In this document: positions 56,762-64,000 of the stretch, one piece after another
Layout: each line of letters starts with the position of its first letter
Position numbering within the stretch: position 1 is the stretch's first letter
Origin: Blastococcus aurantiacus
GTDB lineage: Bacteria > Actinomycetota > Actinomycetes > Mycobacteriales > Geodermatophilaceae
Length of the DNA stretch: 64,000 bases
Assembly: GCF_900102425.1 (NCBI RefSeq)
Contig: NZ_FNBT01000009.1
Location: 62,001 to 126,000 of the forward strand
Reading direction: 5' to 3'
Position numbers and translations under genes: made by a program
The notes under the pieces: generated by a model
Seen by the model: only the letters and a program-made list of their open reading frames with translations
Told to the model about the DNA's origin: nothing
The model's database searches: none

Positions 56762-58588
56762 ATGACGACCTCCACCCGCGGGCCGGTGCGCCCGGACGGA
56801 ACCCCGATCGACAAGGACGCCGTCCGGCGCAAGTACCTCGAGGAGCGCGACAAGCGCCTCCGCGCCGAAGGGAACGACCAGTACCTGCGCCTCACCGGCG
56901 AGCTGGCCGGCTACCTCGCCGACCCGTACACCCCCCGGGTCGAGCGCGAGCCGAAGAACGACCACGTGACCGTGGCCTTCATCGGCGGCGGCTTCGCCGG
57001 GCTGGTCACCGGCGCCCGCCTCAAGGAGGCCGGCGTCGAGGACGTGCGGATCGTCGAGAAGGGCGGGGACTTCGGCGGCACCTGGTACTGGAACCGCTAC
57101 CCCGGCGCCCAGTGCGACACGGCGTCGCTGATCTACATGCCGCTCCTCGAGGAGACCGGCCACATGCCGACCGAGAAGTACGCGCACGCGCCGGAGATCC
57201 TCGAGCACTGCCAGCGCATCGGGAAGCACTTCGGCCTCTACGACGACGCGCTGTTCCACACCGAGGTGACCGACATCAGCTGGGACGCCGAGGGGTCGCG
57301 CTGGCTGGTGCGCACCGACCGCGGCGACGCCTTCACCGCGACGTTCCTCGCCATGGGCACGGGCCCGCTGCACGTGCCCAAGCTCCCGGGCATCCCGGGG
57401 ATCACCGACTTCACCGGGCACAGCTTCCACACCAGCCGGTGGGACTACGCCTACACCGGCGGCGACCCGTCGGGCGCGCCGCTGGACGGCCTGGCCGACA
57501 AGCGGGTCGCGATCATCGGCACCGGCGCGACCTCGGTGCAGGCCGTGCCCCACCTGGCCGGCGCGTGCGCCGAGCTCTACGTCTTCCAGCGCACGCCGTC
57601 CTCGGTCGACGTCCGCGCCAACGCCCCGCTGGACCCCGAGTGGTTCGCCTCGATCGCCACCCCGGGCTGGCAGCGACGCTGGCTGGAGAACTTCACCGCC
57701 ACCCAGACCGGCGCCGGGGACGGCGAGGACCTGGTGATGGACGGCTGGACCGACCTGGCCCGCCGGATGCGCGAGCGCGTGCTGTCGCTGCCGCCGGACC
57801 AGCAGACCCTCGCCGGCATGCAGGCGGCGATGGAGGACGCGGATCTCGAGAAGATGGAGGAGATCCGCGCACGGGTCGACGCCGTCGTGGCCGATCCGGC
57901 GACCGCCGAGGGGCTCAAGGCCTGGTACCGGCAGCTGTGCAAGCGGCCGTGCTTCCACGACGAGTACCTCGACGCCTTCAACGAGCCGGGGACGCACCTG
58001 GTGCACACCGACGGCAAGGGCGTGGAGCGGATCACCGAGACCGCCGTCGTGGCGAACGGGCGGGCCTACGAGGTCGACTGCATCATCTACGCCTCGGGCT
58101 TCGAGGTCGGGACCGAGTACACCCGCCGCGCCGGCTACGACGTGACCGGGCGGGACGGCGTCCGGCTGTCCGAGCGCTGGTCCGACGGCATGCGCACGCT
58201 GCACGGCACCCACGTGCACGGGTTCCCGAACCTGTTCGTCGTCCAGCCCACCCAGGGCGCGAACCTGATCAGCAACGTGCCGCACAACCTCACCGAGTCC
58301 GGTCGGACGATCGCCGCCATCGTGCGGCACGCCCTGGACACCGGGGCCGCGGAGGTCGAGGTGACCGCGGAGGCGGAGCAGGCGTGGGTGGACCTGCTGC
58401 TCACCCACCCGGGCAGGGGGGTGATCGGCTCTCCCGACTGCACCCCCGGCTACTACAACAACGAGGGCCACGACGCCGGTCTGCGGGCGAAGCTGAACGT
58501 CGGCTACCCGGCCGGCGCGGCGGCCTACTTCACCTACCTGGACGGCTGGCGCTCGTCCGGCGACTTCGAGGGGCTGACGTTCCGGTGA
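56762..58588 (+). CDS. FAD-dependent Baeyer-Villiger-type monooxygenase
   Basis: A 608-residue flavoprotein. FAD Rossmann motif GGGFAG at 75-80, Baeyer-Villiger fingerprint FTGHSFHTSRW at 217-227 (FxGxxxHxxxW), and a second Rossmann motif GTGATS at 253-258 for NADPH. The GGTWYWNRYPGAQCD block is typical of phenylacetone/steroid/cyclohexanone monooxygenases. It should insert oxygen beside a ketone, giving an ester or lactone. An N-terminal extension of about 65 residues is shared with the larger members. ATG 56762 has GAGGGG upstream. It overlaps the P450 gene (GTGA). Confidence 0.93.
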   Translation: MTTSTRGPVRPDGTPIDKDAVRRKYLEERDKRLRAEGNDQYLRLTGELAGYLADPYTPRVEREPKNDHVTVAFIGGGFAGLVTGARLKEAGVEDVRIVEKGGDFGGTWYWNRYPGAQCDTASLIYMPLLEETGHMPTEKYAHAPEILEHCQRIGKHFGLYDDALFHTEVTDISWDAEGSRWLVRTDRGDAFTATFLAMGTGPLHVPKLPGIPGITDFTGHSFHTSRWDYAYTGGDPSGAPLDGLADKRVAIIGTGATSVQAVPHLAGACAELYVFQRTPSSVDVRANAPLDPEWFASIATPGWQRRWLENFTATQTGAGDGEDLVMDGWTDLARRMRERVLSLPPDQQTLAGMQAAMEDADLEKMEEIRARVDAVVADPATAEGLKAWYRQLCKRPCFHDEYLDAFNEPGTHLVHTDGKGVERITETAVVANGRAYEVDCIIYASGFEVGTEYTRRAGYDVTGRDGVRLSERWSDGMRTLHGTHVHGFPNLFVVQPTQGANLISNVPHNLTESGRTIAAIVRHALDTGAAEVEVTAEAEQAWVDLLLTHPGRGVIGSPDCTPGYYNNEGHDAGLRAKLNVGYPAGAAAYFTYLDGWRSSGDFEGLTFR

Positions 58589-59787
58589 GCGATCTGGAGG
58601 ACCTGGTCCGGAACATCGACGTCGTCGACCCGTACCCGCTGTGGCAGCAGCTGCTCGCCGGCGGGCCGATCGTCGCCCCCGACGAGTCGTTCGCGCTGCT
58701 CACCTCGCACGCCCACTGCGACGCGGTGCTGCGCTCGCCCCTGGTCAGCGTCGATCGGAACAACTCCACGCAGTGGCAGGAGCTCCTCACCTCGCTCTCG
58801 CCCGAGGACCGCGAGCGCCAGGAGCGGCAGCGGAGCTTCCTGTTCCTGGACCCGCCGGACCACACCCGCCTGCGGCGGCTGGTGAGCAAGGCGTTCACGC
58901 CGCGGACCGTCGCGGAGCTGACGCCCTTCGCCGAGCAGCTCACCGAGGACCTGCTGGACGCTGCCGTCGCGCGCGGGGGGCTCGAGGTGGTCGGCGACCT
59001 CGCCTACCCGCTGCCGGTCACCGTCATCAGCCGGATGCTGGGCGTCCCCGAGGAGGACCACCTGCGGTTCTCCGAGTGGTCCGACGTGCTGGCCAAGAGC
59101 CTGGACGACGGCCCGGCCATCGACGAGACCGAAGAGTCCCGTGCTCGGCGGCACGCCGCCGACGAGTTCCGCGCCTACTTCACCGAGCTGTGCGCGCAGC
59201 GCCGGGCCGATCCGCGCGACGACCTGCTGAGCGCGCTGGTGCAGATCGAGCACGACGGCGACCGGCTGTCCACCGACGAGCTGCTGAGCACCGCGCAGCT
59301 GCTCCTGGTCGCCGGCCACGAGACGACGGTCAACCTCATCGCCAACGGCACGCTGGCCCTGCTCCGGGACGACGACCTGCGGGCCCGGGTGGCGACCGAC
59401 CCCGTCTGCGCCGCCGGCGTCGTGGAGGAGGTGCTCCGCCTCGACCCACCCGTGCAGATGACCGGTCGCATCGCGCGCGAGGACCTGGAGGTCCCTGGTG
59501 GCCGCGTCCGCGCCGGCGGGCGGGTGGTGCTGCTGCTCGCGGCGGCCGGCCGGGACCCCGAGCAGCACCCGGACCCGCTGCGGCTGGACCCGGCCCGCAC
59601 GAGCCCGCACCTGGCGTTCAGCATCGGCCACCACTACTGCCTGGGTGCGCCGCTGGCCCGGCTGGAGGGGCGGATCGCGCTGCAGGCGCTCGCGCGCCGC
59701 ATGGACGGTGCCCGGCTGGGCGAGCTGACCTACAAGCCGAACCGGATCCTGCGCGGCCCGGCGAAGCTCGAGGTCCTGCTCCCCTGA
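58585..59787 (+). CDS. cytochrome P450 (CYP)
   Basis: A 400-residue soluble bacterial P450. I-helix AGHETT at 243-248 (oxygen activation), K-helix ExxR at 282-285 (EVLR), and the heme loop FSIGHHYCLGAPLAR with ligand C352. Length is typical. GTG 58585 overlaps the monooxygenase stop by 4 nt, so the two oxygenases are translationally coupled and probably act on the same substrate, for example a terpenoid or steroid (inference). No ferredoxin or reductase gene is next to it. Confidence 0.94.
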   Translation: MSDLEDLVRNIDVVDPYPLWQQLLAGGPIVAPDESFALLTSHAHCDAVLRSPLVSVDRNNSTQWQELLTSLSPEDRERQERQRSFLFLDPPDHTRLRRLVSKAFTPRTVAELTPFAEQLTEDLLDAAVARGGLEVVGDLAYPLPVTVISRMLGVPEEDHLRFSEWSDVLAKSLDDGPAIDETEESRARRHAADEFRAYFTELCAQRRADPRDDLLSALVQIEHDGDRLSTDELLSTAQLLLVAGHETTVNLIANGTLALLRDDDLRARVATDPVCAAGVVEEVLRLDPPVQMTGRIAREDLEVPGGRVRAGGRVVLLLAAAGRDPEQHPDPLRLDPARTSPHLAFSIGHHYCLGAPLARLEGRIALQALARRMDGARLGELTYKPNRILRGPAKLEVLLP

Positions 59788-59791
59788 CGCG

Positions 59792-60250
59792 TCAGGGGAG
59801 GGCGCGCTCGAAGAACAGCGAGGAGACCGCCTTAGGGTCGCCGGCGTAGCCGCCGAACGCAGCGATCGGGCGATAGCCGCCGGACTCGTACAGCCCGATC
59901 GCCGCGCTCTGCCGCGGACCGGTCTCCAGCCGCAGCGTCGTCCAGCCGCGGCTGCGCGCCGCCTCCTCCAGGCCGGCCAGGACCGCCCGGCTGACCCCGC
60001 GTCCGCGCGCGGCCGGGACGACGTACATCCGCTTCAGCTCGGCGGCGCCGTCGCCCAGGGCCCGCAGCGCGCCGCAGCCCAGCGGCGCGCCGTCGTCGTC
60101 CCGGGCCACCAGGACGACGGAGATGTCGGCCGCCGACGGTGGGCGCCCGGGCTCGGTCTTGCCGCCGTAGAGCTCGATGAGCTCGGCCTGCTGGTCACCC
60201 GCGAGCTGCTGGACGACGGGGTCGTCCCAGGCCACTTCCTCGATCCGCAC
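59792..60250 (-). CDS. GNAT family N-acetyltransferase
   Basis: A 152-residue GNAT fold protein. Acetyl-CoA loop VVPAARGRGVSRAVL (RGRGVS in place of Q/RxxGxG/A), a preceding ELKRMYV strand and a conserved NxxA-like region SAAIGLYESGGYRPI. The substrate is unknown. GTG 60250. The gene ends 4 nt from the P450 gene on the other strand, convergently. Confidence 0.88.
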   Translation of the reverse strand: MRIEEVAWDDPVVQQLAGDQQAELIELYGGKTEPGRPPSAADISVVLVARDDDGAPLGCGALRALGDGAAELKRMYVVPAARGRGVSRAVLAGLEEAARSRGWTTLRLETGPRQSAAIGLYESGGYRPIAAFGGYAGDPKAVSSLFFERALP

Positions 60251-60324
60251 GCCCTCATCCTCCGCGACCGCCTCCGCGAGGTCCGGCGGTACCGTCCGCG
60301 GAACAGCCCGACCGGAGGAGCACC

Positions 60325-61488
60325 GTGCCCGTCGACCGCGAACTGCCCACCCCCGAGGCCGAGGACCTGCTCGCCCTCACCCGCGAGATCGCCGACGCGG
60401 AGCTGGCCCCGAAGGCCGCAGCCTACGAGCGGGAGGAGCGCTTTCCCCGCGAGGTCTTCCGGCTGCTGGGCGACGCCGGGCTCATGGGCCTGCCCTTCGG
60501 TGAGGACGTCGGCGGCGGGGGCCAGCCCTACGAGGTCTACCTGCAGGTGGTCGAGGAGCTCGCCGCCCGCTGGGCCAGCGTGGCGCTGGGCGTCAGCGTG
60601 CACACGCTCTCCTGCTTCCCCATCGACCGGTTCGGGAGCGAGGCCCAGCGCCGGGACCTGCTGCCGGACATGGTGGGCGGGCAGCTCCTGGGCGCCTACT
60701 GCCTGTCCGAGGCGCACGCCGGCTCCGATCCGGCGGCGATGCGGGCCAGCGCCCGGGCCGCCGACGACGGCTGGCGGGCCTCCGGGGAGAAGGCGTGGGT
60801 CACCCACGGCGGCCACGCCGACTTCTACTCGACCTTCCTGCGGACGCCGGACGACGGCGAGCGGGCAATCTCCTGCTTCCACCTCACCCCGGACCTTCCC
60901 GGCTTCAGCGCGGCACCGCCCGAGCAGAAGATGGGGCTGACCGGCTCCACGACCGCCGCCGTCCGGCTGGACGACGTGCCCGTCCCCGCGGACCGGATCG
61001 TCGGCGAGCGCGGTCGTGGCATGGGGATCGCCCTGGCGGCGCTGGACTCGGGGCGCCTCGGCGTCAGCGCGGTCGCCGTGGGCCTGGCGCAGTCGGCGCT
61101 GGACCTCGCGGTCGGCTACGCGGTGGAGCGGGAGGCGTTCGGGCGGCCCATCGCCCAGCACCAGGGCGTGTCCTTCCTGCTGGCCGACATGGCTGCCGCG
61201 GTGGAGTCCGCGCGGGCCACGTACCTGGTCGCCGCCCGCCGCAAGGACGCCGGCAAGCCCTACTCGCGGCAGGCGAGCATCGCCAAGCTGGTCTCCACCG
61301 ACGCGGCGATGAAGGTGACCACCGACGCCGTCCAGGTGCTGGGCGGTGCCGGCTACACCCGCGACCACCCGGCCGAGCGCTACATGCGCGAGGCCAAGGT
61401 CATGCAGATCTTCGAGGGGACCAACCAGATCCAGCGGATGGTCATCGGCCGCTCGCTCACCTCGGCCGCCGTCCCGCCGAACGCGTAG
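60325..61488 (+). CDS. acyl-CoA dehydrogenase
   Basis: A 387-residue FAD enzyme with the three classic segments: N-terminal helices, middle domain CLSEAHAGSDPAAM and WVTHGGHADFY, and C-terminal helices with GIALAALDSGRLGVSAVAVGLAQ, VLGGAGYTRDHPAERYMREAK and the catalytic-Glu loop IFEGTNQIQRMVIG. It oxidises the alpha-beta bond of an acyl-CoA; chain length is unknown. GTG 60325 has CGGAGGAGC upstream. A parS-like palindrome follows 6 nt after the stop. Confidence 0.93.
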   Translation: MPVDRELPTPEAEDLLALTREIADAELAPKAAAYEREERFPREVFRLLGDAGLMGLPFGEDVGGGGQPYEVYLQVVEELAARWASVALGVSVHTLSCFPIDRFGSEAQRRDLLPDMVGGQLLGAYCLSEAHAGSDPAAMRASARAADDGWRASGEKAWVTHGGHADFYSTFLRTPDDGERAISCFHLTPDLPGFSAAPPEQKMGLTGSTTAAVRLDDVPVPADRIVGERGRGMGIALAALDSGRLGVSAVAVGLAQSALDLAVGYAVEREAFGRPIAQHQGVSFLLADMAAAVESARATYLVAARRKDAGKPYSRQASIAKLVSTDAAMKVTTDAVQVLGGAGYTRDHPAERYMREAKVMQIFEGTNQIQRMVIGRSLTSAAVPPNA

Positions 61489-61494
61489 CCCGTC

Positions 61495-61510
61495 GGTTCC
61501 ACGTGGAACC
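61495..61510. other. parS-like palindrome GGTTCCACGTGGAACC
   Basis: A perfect 16-bp palindrome centred on CACGTG, 6 nt after the acyl-CoA dehydrogenase stop. Its inner 14 bp equal the site at 52862. The exact repetition in two intergenic spots 8.6 kb apart supports a protein-binding site, with ParB the best candidate. Confidence 0.55.
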
Positions 61511-61579
61511 CACCGAAGGGTGGACGACGACGGGGCTCCGCGGCCCGATACTGGGAGCCACCGTCCCAGGAGAGCCTCG

Positions 61580-62062
61580 ATGCCCGAACCGCACCTGCGC
61601 GCCGCCGACGCCGACCGCACCGCCGTCGCCACCGTGCTCGGCGACCACATGGCGGCGGGCCGGCTCACCGTCGCCGAGTACGAGGAGCGACTGACCCGTG
61701 CCTACGCCGCGAAGACCTACGGCGAGCTGGCCGAGCTGACCACCGACCTGCCGGCCGGCTCCGCCGTGCCCGCGGTGCCGGCCGGGGCCACGGCCGCGGG
61801 CGGGGAGACCCGTCCGGACCGGTGGCACCGCGACTGGTCGGGAGCGGGTGCCGGGGAATGGCGCTCGTGGGCGAGCACGGCGGCGATCGTCATCGCCATC
61901 TGGGCCACCACGTCGCTGGCGAGCTGGGAGTTCCTGTACTTCTGGCCCATCTGGGTCATCGGCCCCTGGGGCGCGATCCTGCTGGTCCAGTCCCTCACCG
62001 GCGGCGACGACGAGGACGGCGCCGAGGACGGGACCGGCCCCCAGGCGCTGCCGGGCCGCTGA
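61580..62062 (+). CDS. DUF1707 SHOCT-like domain membrane protein
   Basis: A 160-residue protein. Residues 5-57 form a DUF1707 domain (LRAADADRTAVATVLGDHMAAGRLTVAEYEERL and YAAKTYGELAELTTDLP). Two hydrophobic helices follow (about 99-115, 118-140, Trp-rich), with an acidic tail. DUF1707 proteins are very common in actinobacteria and are probably membrane-linked oligomerisation modules. ATG 61580 has CCAGGAGAG upstream. Confidence 0.88.
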   Translation: MPEPHLRAADADRTAVATVLGDHMAAGRLTVAEYEERLTRAYAAKTYGELAELTTDLPAGSAVPAVPAGATAAGGETRPDRWHRDWSGAGAGEWRSWASTAAIVIAIWATTSLASWEFLYFWPIWVIGPWGAILLVQSLTGGDDEDGAEDGTGPQALPGR

Positions 62063-62070
62063 CGCGCATC

Positions 62071-62104
62071 CCGGACCCGCGGCGTCGCGACGGCCGGGGT
62101 CCGG
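62071..62104 (+). terminator. 8-bp stem hairpin after the DUF1707 gene
   Basis: CCGGACCC (62071-62078) and GGGTCCGG (62097-62104) pair around an 18-nt loop that itself holds the palindrome CGTCGCGACG. It begins 8 nt past the stop. A terminator is plausible. Confidence 0.45.
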
Positions 62105-62168
62105 CGATAGCTTGGCCGGCGGGGCGCGGTCGACCGAACCGTGCACCTCATCCCCCTGGGAGGCGCGC

Positions 62169-64000
62169 GTGACCGGTGACATCGAGCTCGACGAGCCCGG
62201 CCAGGTGCTGTGGACGCCGTCGCCCGAGCGGCTCGAGAGCTCGAAGCTCACCGCCTTCGCCCGCCGGATCGAGGCGGCCCACGGCGAGCGCTTCGAGGAC
62301 TACGAGTCGCTGTGGCGCTGGTCGGTGGAGCACCTCGAGGACTTCTGGGCCGAGGTGTGGGACTTCTTCGACGTCGCGCCCGGGACGTCGTACGACGCGG
62401 TGCTGGCCGACCGCAGCATGCCCGGTGCCGTCTGGTTCCCGGGTGCGCGCCTGAACTACGCCGAGCACGTGCTCCGGCGCGGCGAGGGCCGCGGCGGCGA
62501 GACGGCGCTGGTCGCGGTCTCCGAGGACGGCACGGTCTCCGAGGTGACCTGGGACGAGCTGATCGGCCAGGTGGGTGCGGTGGCGACCGCGTTGCGCCGG
62601 ATGGGCGTCCAGCAGGGCGAGCGGGTCGTCGGCTACCTGCCCAACGTGCCGCAGGCCGTCGTCGCCTTCCTCGCCACGGCCAGCATCGGCGCGGTGTGGT
62701 CGGCATGCGGGCCGGAGATCGGCTTGCAGAGCGCCATCGACCGCTTCGCCCAGCTCGAGCCGGTGCTGCTCATCGCGACCGACGGCTACCGCTTCGGCGG
62801 CCGGACCCACGACCGACGGGAGCTGGTGGGCGACCTCGCCGCGGCGCTCCCCACGCTGCGCGACGTCGTCTCGGTGCCCGTCCTCGGTACCGAGCCGACC
62901 GGCGCCGTCCTCCCGTGGTCCGACCTGCTCGCCGAGCCGGGCGAGGCCGCCCCGGTCCAGCTGCCCTTCGACCACCCGCTGTGGGTCGTCTACTCCTCCG
63001 GCACGACCGGGCTGCCCAAGGGGCTGGTGCACGGGCACGGCGGGATCCTGCTGGTCGCGCTGGCGGGCAGCGGGCTGCAGAACGACCCGCAGCCGGGCGA
63101 CCGCGGCATGTCCTACACCTCGACCACCTGGATCATGTGGAACAGCATGGTCAGCGGGCTGCTGACCGGCAGCACCGCCGTCCTCTACGACGGCAACCCC
63201 ATGTACCCCTCGGTCGACCGGCTGTGGCAGCTGGCCGAGGAGCACCGGCTCACCAGCCTGGGCGTCAGCCCCGGCTACCTGCAGGCGTGCGCCAAGGCCG
63301 GGCTGCACCCCGCCCGCGACCACGACCTGTCGGCCCTGCGCAGCCTGGGCGTGACCGGCTCCCCGCTGCCGGCGAGCTCGTTCCGCTGGGTGTACGACGA
63401 GCTGGGGCCGGACTTCGTGCTGCGGGTGTTCAGCGGCGGCACCGACTTCGCGGCCACCCTCGTCGGCGGCTCCCCCTGGCTGCCGGTGTACCTGGGCGAG
63501 ATGTCGGGCCGGTCGCTGGGCTGCCACGTCGAGTCGTGGGACACCGACGGCAAGCCCCTGGTCGACGAGGTCGGCGAGCTGGTCATCCTGTCGCCGATGC
63601 CCTCGATGCCCCTGCGGATCTGGGGCGACGAGGACGGCCGGCGCTACCACGACGCCTACTTCGACACCTATCCCGGCGTGTGGCGGCACGGTGACTGGCT
63701 GACGATCACCAGCCGCGGCACCGCCCTGATCCACGGCCGCTCGGACTCCACCCTCAACCGGCACGGCGTGCGGATGGGCAGCTCCGACATCTACCAGGCG
63801 GTCGAGGCGCTGCCCGAGGTCGCCGAGGCGCTGGTGCTCGGCATCGAGCAGCCCGACGGCGGCTACTGGCTGCCGCTGTTCGTCCGGCTGGCCGACGGCG
63901 CCGTGCTCGACGAGGAGCTGGTCGACCGCATCCGCTCCGCCGTGCGGACGCAGGCCTCTCCCCGGCATGTGCCCGACGAGGTGCTCGAGGTGCCGGCCGT
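62169..64000 (+). CDS. acetoacetyl-CoA synthetase (3' truncated by window end)
   Basis: An open frame of 610 codons from GTG 62169 to the window edge with no stop; this family has about 650-660 residues, so the last 40-50 are missing. The N-terminus (ELDEPGQVLWTPSPERLESSKLTAFARRIE) and DFFDVAPGTSYDAVLADRSMPGAVWFPGARLNYAEH are specific to acetoacetate-CoA ligases. The AMP-binding P-loop is VVYSSGTTGLPKGLVHGHGG, followed by STTWIMWNSMVSGLL, FSGGTDFA and HGDWLTITSRGTALIHGRSDSTLNRHGVRMG. It activates acetoacetate to acetoacetyl-CoA (leucine or ketone degradation, polyhydroxybutyrate supply). Confidence 0.93.
   Translation, partial: MTGDIELDEPGQVLWTPSPERLESSKLTAFARRIEAAHGERFEDYESLWRWSVEHLEDFWAEVWDFFDVAPGTSYDAVLADRSMPGAVWFPGARLNYAEHVLRRGEGRGGETALVAVSEDGTVSEVTWDELIGQVGAVATALRRMGVQQGERVVGYLPNVPQAVVAFLATASIGAVWSACGPEIGLQSAIDRFAQLEPVLLIATDGYRFGGRTHDRRELVGDLAAALPTLRDVVSVPVLGTEPTGAVLPWSDLLAEPGEAAPVQLPFDHPLWVVYSSGTTGLPKGLVHGHGGILLVALAGSGLQNDPQPGDRGMSYTSTTWIMWNSMVSGLLTGSTAVLYDGNPMYPSVDRLWQLAEEHRLTSLGVSPGYLQACAKAGLHPARDHDLSALRSLGVTGSPLPASSFRWVYDELGPDFVLRVFSGGTDFAATLVGGSPWLPVYLGEMSGRSLGCHVESWDTDGKPLVDEVGELVILSPMPSMPLRIWGDEDGRRYHDAYFDTYPGVWRHGDWLTITSRGTALIHGRSDSTLNRHGVRMGSSDIYQAVEALPEVAEALVLGIEQPDGGYWLPLFVRLADGAVLDEELVDRIRSAVRTQASPRHVPDEVLEVPA

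Overview
The window is 64 kb of very GC-rich DNA with almost pure G/C at codon third positions and many GTG starts. Its families (ANTAR regulators, PASTA kinases, class E sortase, DUF1707, iniBAC-type genes) are typical of Actinomycetota. Gene content suggests Geodermatophilaceae (Blastococcus/Modestobacter/Geodermatophilus) or a close relative; that placement is inference. About 53 protein genes are supported. I saw no rRNA, tRNA, CRISPR array, transposase or prophage gene.

Layout. 1-1730: end of a thiamine operon (thiO-like tail, thiS, thiG, thiE), every junction overlapping. 1827-11155: partner-switching and signalling genes (two HATPase anti-sigma-type proteins, a GAF/PAS/SpoIIE phosphatase, a GAF-ANTAR regulator, a PilZ protein) with an APC permease and a nucleoside hydrolase. 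11256-16419: NYN protein, PAS-GGDEF-EAL protein, AidB-type acyl-CoA dehydrogenase, SRPBCC protein. 16652-20085: a Thr-rich exported protein, then a repeat-bearing surface protein ending in a LAYTG sorting signal beside a class E sortase. 20130-27473: cinA, membrane proteins, two tandem paralogous PASTA Ser/Thr kinases, an enoyl-CoA hydratase.

27438-36893 is the most striking segment: an iniBAC-type operon (IniB-like Asp/Asn/His-rich repeat protein, then two dynamin-like GTPases). It diverges from a membrane-anchored Hsp70-like ATPase coupled to an AAA/LuxR regulator that resembles mycobacterial IniR. A 17-bp hairpin separates iniB from iniA. I read this as a cell-envelope stress module.

36935-43715: small CxxC protein, MBL-fold hydrolase, two GlsB/YeaQ membrane proteins, SRPBCC, TetR, a CYTH-CHAD protein with a membrane metallophosphoesterase, and a PRC-barrel/DUF2382 stress protein. 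43728-46364 encodes an unusual four-part fusion: NhaA antiporter, DsbA-like thioredoxin fold, cyclic-nucleotide-binding-like domain and glutaredoxin-like domain. 46439-54789: serine hydrolase, OmpR/histidine kinase pair, then an RNB ribonuclease-aminotransferase-omega-amidase-type series, an S4 protein, a MOSC protein and an aldose epimerase. 54848-59787: an ECF sigma factor with its membrane partner, divergent from a coupled Baeyer-Villiger-type monooxygenase and cytochrome P450 pair. 59792-64000: GNAT, acyl-CoA dehydrogenase, DUF1707 protein and an acetoacetyl-CoA synthetase cut by the window edge. Two CACGTG-centred palindromes resembling ParB (parS) sites lie in intergenic gaps at 52862 and 61495.
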